From assembly GCA_012845835.1 (NCBI GenBank), contig JABAKD010000009.1, positions 10,903,785-10,967,784 on the forward strand: 64,000 bases of DNA, read 5' to 3'. Source of the stretch: Undaria pinnatifida. Taxonomy: Eukaryota; Sar; Phaeophyceae; Laminariales; Alariaceae. Made by a program: the position numbers and the translations under genes. Shown here piece after piece: positions 1-11,374 of the stretch; positions within the stretch are counted from its first letter, which is position 1, and each line of letters starts with the position of its first letter. The notes beneath the pieces are model-generated. The model was not told the DNA's origin. It ran no database searches and was given only the letters and a program-made list of their open reading frames with translations.

Positions 1-2257
1 TATAGTTTGGAGAGTTCCGTCCCTTAAAAAACGAAACCGTGAAAAAAACGTTTTTAAACCCAGTGCGTAACTCGTCAATCAAACTATCAACACAAAAAAC
101 ATATTGTACATAAAGCATATATTCTGGTGGGGCGGGGGGGGGAAGGGGAGGGATTGGAAAAAACTAAAGGAGAACACTGTATACCTGCCACCAAGTCCTT
201 GCCTCTCCATGCACAACGCTTCCAACTAGAGAACTTTGAAACCAAATATACAACCCGCTATGGTCACATGAGACACGCTCACGGGTGAAAACACGCAGCT
301 TTTGCGTACGTCTACACCGCTGCTTAATTAATGACCATGGACTAGACAAAAATAAAATAAGGCGAAAACCATGCTTAGCCGGCGAAAAAAAAAACACCGC
401 TATACTTAATGCTGTTGAACTATTAACATCATTATAAACAATAAACGACCGCACACCGACAACAGCGGCAACACAGCATCAAAAACTATAACAACCACAG
501 CAAGAACGACAACACCGCATGCGATAGAGCGGAAAAAAGCCTTTGCCGTTTACATAAAACCTGTGCCGTTTTCTCTCCGGCCATCATCTTATGTTTCTTG
601 CCACGATGCCGCTGCTACCGGTAACTACATAAAAACGCCCGCCAAACACAAAGACACCGTCACGCAACTCGAAAAAAAACTACGGAAAAAAATCGCGCGC
701 GCCCTTCCCTCTCGCTTGTCTCTACAACACCGTCACAGATGCGAATATCCCCCCTCCCCCTCCCGTTTCTTCCCTAGTCGAAGCACAGAACGAAAAAATA
801 TGCCAAAACGCCCTCCCCCAGAACAAGACAAGAGATCGCGCGGGTGTTGTCGTTACGCCCAATCAGCTTTTTCTTGTCTGACTCTAATACAGCATCTAAC
901 CTGCTTACCGCAAACCACGGCAGGAATAATCGGCTAAAGCCCACCTATCGTTCGTATCGATAGCTCCAACAATGCTATCTCCAATGACACGAGGGCGTGC
1001 AGCTTATTCAGAGTTCCAACATGTTTCTCCCCAACACAGCGGCGAAGCCCAAGAAAAATCCTCCCCAAAATAGCAAAAACAAAGTGTGGTACTACAAATC
1101 TTATACCTGGCATGAGGCTTCCCCCTCCAAAAAAATCTCCCCAACAGCCAAAAGAGGGTGCAGTTCTATGCTACAATTCCAAGAAAATTCCGCCCAATAA
1201 CACGACGAGGGTGCAATTTATAATCCCAGGAATTTTCTGCTCCATTGCGCGAAAATTTTCAGCTAGGAGTAGTAAAAAGGGGCACTACCGCTGTACTTGA
1301 GTGTCATATCTCCTATATACACAATGCATCTGTTATTTTAGCGCACCAAACGTGCGCGCGACGGCGCTGGGGTGCCTTCCGGTTCTCGTCCCACACGAGG
1401 GGCATCACTGGCTATGGAGTCCCGCAGTCAGAGTTGATCCTGCAGAGCGAGGGTCGTAGGCGTCCTACGCTAAGTCCAAGTAGTTTATTTCCCGGAACGT
1501 GGGTTATCCTAAGCGTCCATCCATCGGTATTGATAGGACCCACCAGCATCGCCCAAGCACTTCACTCCCTGGCTTTTTTGAGCAAAAAACACGTTTCGGA
1601 GAAAAAAAATGCCTGCTAGTGTCAAATAATAATAGTCAATCCTACAAAACGTGGATCCCACTCCAATTAAAAAAAAAAGTGGGTTACTTTTTATTTTCTC
1701 GAATCGCGGGTACATGCATGCATGCAGTGGAGCATACACAAATGTTCCCACACAAAGTCCAAGTTTTTTCCACCCCAAAACGTGGATACATGCATGCATC
1801 ATGCGGTGGGACTTCTAAACCATCCCAAAAAACGAAACTCCAAGCATCCTGTCGTAGGACTTCAAAAAATGTATATCCCAAAATATAACTCCAAGCACTT
1901 CAAGCTTCCCCCTCCCCAAAAAAAACGTGGGCGCAGGCAGATGAAACGGCGAGAGAACAGACAAAAAATGAAAACGGGCGCAATTTTACAGCGTCGACTA
2001 CCCGAAGCCACCCGGGCTGTGGGGACGGAGGATGGCGGTAATGTTTTACGTTTTTTCACGGGTCGGGACATCCTCACGGGTCGGGCCGGGTCTGGTGGTG
2101 ATCCGAGCCGCGGACGGTAGTTTTTTACGGTTTTCACGGGTCGGGACATTTCTCACGGGCCGGGTCGATTCAGGGTGACCCGACCAAACGGTATTTTTTG
2201 GGCTTTGCAAGGGTCGGGACACTTCTCACGGGTCGGGTCGGGTTGGGTCAGGGTGAT

Positions 2258-2442
2258 CCGACCCGACCCGACCCGACCCGACCCGACCCGACCCGACCCG
2301 ACCCGACCCGACCCGACCCGACCCGACCCGACCCGACCCGACCCGACCCGACCCGACCCGACCCGACCCGACCCGACCCGACCCGACCCGACCCGACCCG
2401 ACCCAACCCGACCCAACCCGATCCGACCCGACCAGACCCGAC
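2258..2442. repeat. (CCCGA)n pentanucleotide microsatellite
   Basis: About 35 almost perfect tandem copies of a five-base unit, with variants (CCCAA, ATCCG) at the right end and the related GGGTCGGGTCGG just upstream. Every frame is open on both strands, giving spurious Asp-Pro-Thr-Arg or Val-Gly-Ser-Gly-Arg proteins. The complementary strand has regularly spaced GGG runs and could form G-quadruplexes. Confidence 0.97.
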
Positions 2443-2696
2443 CTGTGATACATGAAAACCTCTTGACTCAATCCGTGAGATTTCGAACACCACCTGATTC
2501 AACCTGACTTCCCCCGCGATACTGCATACCCCCTGACCCGTCCCGCGGCATCCATCGACAATGACCCGTCAAAACCCCTCGTAACTCTAGGATTCCAACC
2601 ATACAATGTTCAAGGAGCCATGCGAATGCGACACACAAGGCGTAGAGTGCATGCTGCGAGGTCAATCAACACCAACGCTGGAAGGGCAACAAGCAC

Positions 2697-2905
2697 AGTA
2701 CTGCTCCCTCCATAGCGCGGGTATGTGCACTATAGAGGGAAATACCCGCACTATATCGGCAACCCGCACTACTCCGCTTATCGCCACAACTGGTTCCTCC
2801 CATCTGTATCACAGCGATTCCACAGGCACTATATCGGCCCACCGGCACTATATCGACCCACCGGCACTACTCCATCGGCACTATAGAGGGAGCAAGTACC
2901 CGGGT
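2697..2905. mobile_element. MITE-like element, CCGGCACTATAGAGGGA family, copy 1
   Basis: The left end reads GTACTGCTCCCTCCATAG and the right end contains CACTATAGAGGGAGCAAGTAC, so the ends form imperfect terminal inverted repeats. The interior repeats the core GGCACTATATCGGC several times. Two related copies lie at 15,062-15,258 and 26,908-27,310. There is no coding capacity, so this looks like a non-autonomous DNA transposon. The superfamily is not identifiable from what I can see. Confidence 0.6.
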
Positions 2906-3710
2906 CCCATAAGGGTGATAGAACCCCCAAAAAGAACAGCACGCACGTTTTGGAGACAAAATAAGACTTGGATTCAGTGTGGTTAAAAGATAGCGCCACA
3001 AACAGGGCTATCAGCCCCTTTCTTAAACTGCAGAAGCATATTCCACTAAAGTCCAACTACATGTATCGCGGAAAAAAGTCGGTGCACTTCCGAAGAGTAC
3101 TGTCGACGAGCCTCCACACGTCCAAAAACCAAACTAGACCAAACAAAAACCAAAACCAAACCAAATCAAACCAACCCAACCCAAACAGAAAAAACAACCA
3201 AACCAAACGAAAACCCAGGCCAAACCATGCATGCATCCCACCGGGAAGGCAGAGCATAGAAGCACGCACCAAACGCGCCTGCCTTCTATAAAAAAACAAA
3301 ATATTCCCGTGGAGGAGCACGGAGTCGCGCTCTGGTGTTTGCACGCCTTGTACTATGACCCGGAGAATGGGAGGGGGGGGTGGGATAGGTCACCCACCAC
3401 GACACAAGCAGCACACTGCAAGCACTGCAAAAAGGGCAAAACACACAGACAAAAACCTCTTGATAAAACACGACATCTCTGCGGCGAGGGCGAGAGGGCG
3501 AAAATTCTTTGGAAACTCGAAACTTCAAAAACTTCAATAGTTCGACAAATCGAAAATTGAAATCTTCAAAAATTCAAATGTTCAAAAAATTAACAAATTA
3601 AATCTTTCGAAAAATACCACGCTCGTCCCCCCCTCCCCCCCCCCCCCCCCCTCCCAGCAACCATTGCAATCACGGAAAGGGGCAAGAGGATCAGTGCTTC
3701 CCCCGACGCC

Positions 3711-3881
3711 TCACGATGCCCCGCTGCCGGACGACCTCGTTGCGGATAGCTGGGGCAGGCCGGTAGAACCCACTTTCCGGATAGTGTTGAAGTCATATCC
3801 GTCAAACTTCGTCTTGGACGTCTTGGGCGTCGCCTTCCCTGGCCCCTGACCACCTGTCCGCGGTGATGCGGCACGCCTCGC

Positions 3882-3913
<32 letters not shown>

Positions 3914-4403
3914 CTGTTGCCGCTGCTGCTGCTTCTGTTGCCGCTGGTGCCGCTCCTGAGTCGGCTGGTGTTGCGGCTGGAGCCGTAGCTAGCACGTGAT
4001 ACGCTGGCTGTTCCTGGCTGGACGCACCCTGCGCGTTATTCGACGTGCCCAAAGAGTTCTTAGGGCTGACGGAGACGGTCCTCCCCATGCTTAAACTCTT
4101 CGGCCCTAATCCCGTCGACCCTTTCCCGCCTACCATTACACCAGCCGAAACACCACCACCACCACCACCAACCCCCTCTCCCCCAGCCCTACCCGTAGGA
4201 GGAGATTCACGCCCCACCCCCACCTCCGCCCCCCCCGCAACCACCTTCGGTCCCTCAGAAATTCCCAGCTCTTCCCCCAGCTTTGACAGATCGGCCTCGC
4301 TGTAGTACCCGCTAGTGGAGTCTAATTCTAGGCTGTCCTTCACTCTCTCCGCCGCGGCAGCAGGTCCGATGGGTGCCGCTGGCCGTTTCCCGTCACGAGT
4401 AGC
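3711..4403 (-). CDS. Kinase exon J: C-terminal tail and stop
   Basis: 693 bp including TGA at 3,711-3,713. It encodes an acidic/Ser part (SLELDSTSGYYSEADL), Gly/Pro-rich linkers, a poly-Ala block written by CTG/CTC repeats at 3,880-3,950, and KTKFDGYDFNTIRK. FDGYDF fits the FxxF/Y-[S/T/D/E]-F/Y hydrophobic motif with Asp at the phosphosite. The acceptor ACGTTAG is weak because its polypyrimidine tract is poor. Confidence 0.85.
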
Positions 4404-5175
4404 CTAACGTGGGCAGGTTTACAGTACATTTATTTTCGTGCGTACGTGCAATGATGACATTTGGGGGAGAAACGAATGGGTGCGTGGGTGAGTGGGTGGG
4501 TGGGTGGGTGGGTGGGTGGGTGGGTGGGTGGGTGAGTGGGTGAGTGAGTGGGTGGGTGAGTGGGTGAGTGAGTGAGTGGGTGAGTGAGTGAGTGGGTGAG
4601 TGAGTGAGTGGGTGAGTGAGTGAGTGGGTGGGTGGGTGGGTGGGTGAGTGAGTGAGTGAGTGAGTGAGTGGGTGGGTGGGTGAGTGGGTGGGTGAGTGGG
4701 TGGGTGGGTGGGTGGGTGAGTGAGTGAGTGGATTGGTGGGTGAGTGGGTGGGTGGGTGGGTGGGGTTCCAACGTCCTGACAGACCGCGACTCCAGCACAG
4801 CCGAGGACTGTTGAACAACTCGGCCTTGGTTACATAAAACGGTTGAACGATGTAGGACAGACACATTGGTCGCAGGATGTTTACTTTGGTTGATACATTG
4901 CCCGATCCGACTTACCCTCGAAAAACCCCAACCCTGAAAACTATAACCCCGATCCTCGGAAATTCGGTAAAAAAAACGCCCACACGAAAACACGTTCCCA
5001 ACGCCACGAGCAGATAAGCAGCGGCAAAACTCCACTCACGTAGCCATATTATAGCAAACCCAAAATAGCCATCCATCCACCCACCCACCCAAGGCCGCGC
5101 TCGCCGCCGCCGCGCTGTGATGATCGCGTCGACGTGGTCAATACTTTTTAGGCTCAAACACAAAAAAACTGAAAA

Positions 5176-5220
<45 letters not shown>

Positions 5221-8200
5221 GTCAGTCAATCAATCAATCAGTCAATCAATCAATCAATCAATCAATCAAAAAACAACGACAACTCACCATCCACGTCCAA
5301 TCCGCCATCTTCTCATCCCGGGATGCCCTTGATGCGGCCGCCATCGAGGCCGCCCATTCCGGCGAGTCAGGGCCTGACAGCACGTACGGCGGCTTGGCGT
5401 TCGCGATAAGCGCCCAGTGCACGCGGCGCAAAAACGGGTGCCGCTTGATCTCGCCCACACCCTTGCGCTCGCCCAGGCGCTCCGCGGGGTTCTGCTCGCG
5501 CCGACCCGCAAAAAAAAACCCGAACCGAACCGAACCGAACCGAACCAAACCGAACCGAACCAAAACCCAACCAAACCAAATTTAGTTAAAAACGAAACGC
5601 AGCGAAGCGAAACAAAACGCGACGAAACGAAACAAAAAAGAAACGGTTCGAACCCAAAACAACACGACATGAATCGAAACCGACCGGAACGAAAATAACC
5701 AAAGCCAAGCCAAGCCAAGTCAGGCCACGCCAAGCCAAGCCAAGCCAAATCAAGCCACGCCAAGCCAAGCCAAGCCAAACCAAACCGAAGAAAGCCAGAC
5801 AGAACATCACGAAACGAAGCCAACCCAACCCAACCCAACCCAACCCAACCCAACCCAACCCAACCCAACCCAAACCAAACCAAACAAAAAAAGACGGACA
5901 ATAGGCAAGGGGGACAAGACAAGCAAAAACAGCGGGAAACGAGGGGACACATTTTCAGCTGAAGAATCAAAGAAAGGACAACAAAAGGTGCCCAAAATCT
6001 ACCACACGCAAGCGCGGGGCGACAAAAAAAACGGGCCGGCACACACAGGCGCGGCAAAGTTGTGAGACGAACACGAAGGAGGGGGAGTTGGGGGGGGGGG
6101 GATCTTTCTGTACGCCATACCCCGTTTTACACGTACTACTTCGAAGTAATAAATTATCCTAATAAACAAGAAAAAAACAGCATGCGTCGTAATAGTCACC
6201 GTGCGCAGAACGCTTGTATGCTGACCGTCTTTGTAAAACCACCTTCATGTTAACGCAGGCTATTATGACGCTATCACGAGGGAACATACACTTATTAAGG
6301 GCATAAATAGTCAGAACAAAAATATGGAAACTACAAACAGGGTGAATTGCATAGATTATTATCCTAACCCCTTTCGGGTTGACAGCACTCTTTCCCCTTG
6401 AATGGACGTTACGGACGGCCGTCAAGGACCTCCTCCACACACTACAACTAGTATGATGAGTCCAAAGACGCCTTGACGGGGCAAAACTAGACCGTCAAAC
6501 CGACGTTTTAAAGAGGGCTTCAGAGGGAAAAATTGAAAAAAAATAATTTGACGGCAACACAATCGGTCGTCACACGAAGCAGCAGCCCGGGACGCCGGGC
6601 AGAGGGGTGTGTGTCTGTTCGCTATTAATAGCGTGTTGACTATTATTAATAATAGTAGAGTGTTGGACGCCGGGCAGAGGGGTGTGTGTCTGTTCACTAT
6701 TAATAGTGTGTTGACTATTATTAATAATAGTAGTGTGTTCAAAGCTCAACGGTAGGAACTATACGACATATATACGCACCGCATTCTGATACTCGTACGA
6801 TATATGATGCAGGATCTTCCTCGAGGGCTAATAACATGCCCAAAAATCTCTTGTTTTTAGTCAACGTAAACGGGCCTCAAAACGGTTGTCCGTGGGTTCT
6901 GATTCCCGTGGCCCGACGTAATAGTACCCTGAGGGGTCGCCGATTAAAAAAAAAAAAAAAATCCTGAGGTCACGAGGCCGTACGCTCCACAGTAAGCGGC
7001 ATTTAAGCACCACACGCAGCTTGCGAAGAACCCCCCCCCTCCCCTCATAGAAGCGAGGAACGATCGTTATTCCTAGGAGGTGGATGGTGGCCACAGACGG
7101 CCAAAGCGTAAGGAGATAAGACAAGTAAAACATATTTAATCCAACATACGAAAAAAACGTACCCAGCACTTAGATGTTGGAGGTATCTCTATCAGGAGTC
7201 AGGAACGGTGCCCCGTCTCGAAAGGGATGCGTGGTCAATGGTCAAATGACTAAGGCAAGCGAATGATGAGTACGCCCCCCCCCTTCGCCCCCCTTCGCCC
7301 CCCCCCCCCCCCCCCCCCCCGGGGACTCCCTCTCTTACCTTACGCAGCAGCTGCCTGATAAAGTCTACCGCCGATCGGCTGAGAGGGTGTCGTTTTGGGA
7401 AGGTCAGGTCCGCATTGACGATGCTTCTAAACACATCGTTGCTCGTCTTGGCCCTCTCGTTGTGGAAGGGCAGGGTGCCGAGGGTAATCTCGTATAGGAT
7501 GATGCCTAGCGCCCACCAGTCCATGGATGTGCCCTGCTTCTCCTTCCCAGTGATCATCTCGGGGGCCATAAAGTCCGCTGAAACAGGAGGAGCAAGGCAG
7601 GCGAGAGGGGGAAGGGGGAGGCGAGGAAGCGAGCGAGCAGTGAGCAGTGAGCAGCAGTGAGCAATGAGCAGCGACGAGCAAGCGACGAGCAAGCGAGAAG
7701 AGCGCCAGCAATCAGCCCCCCCAAGACCGAATTCGGTTTGAGTGCAGGCATAAAAAGAACAAACAAAAACAAAAAAGACCAACAAAAAGAACAAAAAGAC
7801 GAAAAAAATACGGAACCTCCCTCCCCTCGTCCCCCCGTCGCGCGTCGCCGCTTTGCGCATCTGCTTTGCTTTGCTCTTGTCCCCTACGCCTGGTACCTTG
7901 CCTTGCATGTCTACGTTTTGCACGCCTTCACCGCGTTGCGCGTGCCACGCATCCGCCTCCCCCCCCCTCCCCCCGACACAACACTCCCCTCAATTTTCCG
8001 GCACGACAAAATTTCGACGGCGCACCTCTCCCTCTCGACCTCGCGCACAAACAAAAAACAGGACACAAAGCGGAGGAGCAATGGCGGGGTCGACCAACGG
8101 TTCACGCCCTGCCGCAGGTGTTGAATGCCTCACCCGTGCCAATGAAGGCCTGGCTGTCCAACATCACGTTAAGCTTGACGCTGCCCCGCCCGTTAGCGAA

Positions 8201-11200
8201 GGCGTGGTTGCGGCCTGACGGTGCCGCGCTGGATCAACAAAAAAACACAAAAAGGTCACCCGGCGACGGTGTTCAAGTTTTTAAGTATGTATTCTGGGGG
8301 GGGGGGGGAAGGAGGGGTTGCTACGGGCGAGCAGCGGCGGCGGCGGCGGGAAGGGGAGGTGGCGGGAGGGGGGGGTGTTCATTTGTTGCTTGCCTTCGTC
8401 ATTTGACCATTGACCACGCATCCCTTTCGAGACGGAGCACCGGGGGGGGCGTACTCATTTGTTGCTTGCCTTCGTCATTTGACCATTGACCACGCATCTC
8501 TTTCGAGACGGAGCACCGTTCCTACTCCTGACAGAGACACCTCCAACATTTCGGCGCTCATTACGCTTCTTCCACATATTACATAGAAACTGTTTACTTA
8601 CCCCATCCCCGTCCTGTTTCGCCACCTGTGGCCACCATCTATCTCCTAGGATAGCGATCGTTTTCTCGCTTCTTTCTAGTCTACCAAGCTCTTCACCATC
8701 ACATACGTCTACATTCCTCATCTCCTCTAACGCACCCCGTTCCTCTTTGTACATTTCACATTCTCCTACTATGCGAGCCCTACTCTATTGTTGTGCCACA
8801 CGGGCACGTATGTGTAGCCACGTCCTCCTATATCTCTTTCTTCTTTCTGGTAGGTCCAGGTCCCCTACACGAAATCGCAGTTTTAGCTTTTTCGCGTAGT
8901 CCATTGGGCCGTGCAGGTACGTTTTCATTCCAATATCCTCAACCCCCGGTACATCTCTGAAGTGCTTATCACATTTCACCTTATTTCTTAGCGCTAGCCT
9001 TTCCCTTTCTTCTATTCTTTCTTTTACTTCTGTCTTGTGCCCGCCAAACTTATCTATAGACAGTACCTTTTGTTGGTCTCTACCCAAATCCTTCCATATT
9101 TTCTCGACTACGCTATCCCATCTTATTCCAGAACGCCGTTTGGTTATTTTCTCCCATACAACTCCATCAACTACGGCTAGCGACCTCTTGTCTGGCATAC
9201 TCTTTACTCTATATTGCCATTTTAACTTCCTCACGTCTCTAGTTGTTTTAAGTGGGTGCATTCCCTGTTCTGCTCTTAATACTGTATTACTCGTCGTACT
9301 TGAGCATCCTAGTGCTTTTTTAGCTGCTGTCATCTGAACCGTTTCCAGTTGTTTTACGAGCTTCGCGTTCCCTTCCCATACTTTCCTGCGTACTCGAACT
9401 TTGGTACAATCACATTCATCAGAACACATCTTTTAATCTAGTGTGAAGGTGCGGGTCTGTTAGGATCGCATCCATCTTGCCTACATGTGATTTACCATTT
9501 CCTATATTTTTCGCTATGTGTGTGCATCCCAAGAGCAGTCCTTTGAGATCTCTACGCCAAGGTACCTATACTGGTCTACGATCGGTAGTACATCTTCTCC
9601 CCATTTCCATTTGCAATTCACCGGATTCACCTTATCTTCGTTACATACAACTACTGCAACTACTGCGCTTTTTTTTCACGTTTGCTGCCACTCTCCATTC
9701 CCTAGCCTACTCTACTACTGTAGCGCTTTCTCTATCTGTTTCTGCAATCCTTCGGGTGCTTCTGATATGCCCACGAGCAGGGGCTGCTATTGGCTACTGC
9801 AAGCACAACACATATATCATCCAAACTGTGTGCTCTGACCCCCGACACTGCTCCGTTGGATGGATGCCGCCTCGAGGGGCGTGTGACAAGGAGCAAGGAG
9901 GTGTGTTCTCGTTCCGCTCTACGTAAGGCGGTTGGTTGCATGCTACCCCGTGGGACGTATTACAACGAGGTGCGGCCTTGTTTACTTGTAGGTAAGGGTG
10001 ACAGGGTTGACGTTGATAGCCGTATCGGCTGGTGTTCTGCCAAAAAACGGTGGGCCCCAAGGCGTATAACCACAAAACGGTGGGCCCGGCGCCTCATAGC
10101 CATAAAGCGGTGAAGCCTCGCACCATATACACCAGAGAAAAACAGCCTGAGAAGTCAAAACAGGTGTACCTGGAGTTTGTGGCCATGTGCATCCCGGCAC
10201 AGGGGGCGTTCGGCCAATGAGCGCAGCCGATGACACAAGGTGCTTCCTGTGACGGATTTCCCTGTATCGTAAAATATCACCAAACATATGCCCAGTATAC
10301 CGTTTTCTGGCTAACTCACTAAAATTACAGTAAATGGCATTGAGCTTGTCCGGTATACCGTTTTATGGCTAGGGCACTAAAAATTACACACAAGGACAAA
10401 GCCGCACTAAAATACAAACAAAAACATGCAAAGCCTATCCGTGCATCAGTCGAAACTCACAAAATATCCGACTCTCTCCTCCTGGCGCCCCCCCCCCTGA
10501 CCAAGCACCCGCACCCCACCGCCTCGCGTTTTCTTCCCTCTAGCCCCGATCTGTTGGCGTCGACACACGGTTGCCCGGGTGCGGCGTTGCAGCCGGAGTA
10601 GCCGCAGGCCCCCATAGAGCCGGCAGCACCGATAGAGCTAGCGCCACTAGCGTCAGGATTAACGGTGCCGTCAACGTTAGCGTCAGCGTGGGATTGACCG
10701 TGACCGTGACCATGACCGTTCCGTTGAGTTTTAACTTGACGACCGTAAGCAGGAACGAAACCATCACCCGCAGCACACCCCGAAACCGCGGACGAGGCGC
10801 TCGAGGCCTCCATCAACGGGTCCAGATTGACCACGGTGCTGTCGAGGAGAATGTGCCCGTCGGTACGCCCACCTCCTCCGAGTTGCATACCACAGATAAC
10901 ATCATCCTCCTCATCCTCCCCTTCTCTCTCCCCCTCCTCCTCCTCCTCCTCCTCCTCTTCCCCCTGCTCCTTCTCCTTTTCATGATGCGAGGGCCACGCC
11001 AATCCGATTTGTCGGCGAAATCGGGCGCGTCTTTGTCCTCGCACATGCCCTTCCGATGTCGAGTGCGAGGAGGAGTCTTCGCCCGCCTTCCTGCACATTT
11101 TGCCCATTCCACCACTGCCATCACAGAGGGCCTTCTCCACGTCAGCCTTGTTCAGCTTCCCTCCATCCGTATCGCAGCACCCAATACTGCAGTGCAGACA

Positions 11201-11337
11201 CCACCGAAAAATGGGGAGGGGGGAGCCGGGGGGGGGGGGGGTGGAGAAGGGAGAAAAACAGGAAAACAAGCACAAGTTAACACTATTAATACAACACGAG
11301 CTTCGGCACCGGTCACCGCGACCTCCCTCGTCCCCCC

Positions 11338-11374
<37 letters not shown>

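Larger units (their letters stand above)
1..3710. other. Gene-poor flank downstream of the kinase gene
   Basis: I see no convincing gene here. The open frames are short, overlap on both strands, or come from simple repeats. The stretch holds A-rich and C-rich low-complexity sequence, a degenerate tract with TACATGCATGCAT motifs near 1,710, 1,788 and 3,226, a large pentanucleotide array, one terminal-inverted-repeat element, CCAAA-rich DNA near 3,120-3,220 and TTCAAAAA-like repeats at 3,520-3,600. The kinase 3' UTR should occupy the right-hand part of this stretch (minus strand), but I see no clear polyadenylation signal. Confidence 0.6.

Noticed and set aside
2153-2507. Long open frames on both strands (Asp-Pro-Thr-Arg and Val-Gly-Ser-Gly-Arg repeats)
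   Set aside because: They are translations of a CCCGA microsatellite; any frame of such a repeat is open.
4393-5035. Thr-His-Pro-rich proteins of 157 and 201 residues
   Set aside because: They come from the GGGT/GAGT array within a kinase intron.
5284-6057. 257-residue minus-strand frame
   Set aside because: It is a different reading frame across pentanucleotide repeats and exon I of the kinase; the correct exon frame is the one with the AGC motif.
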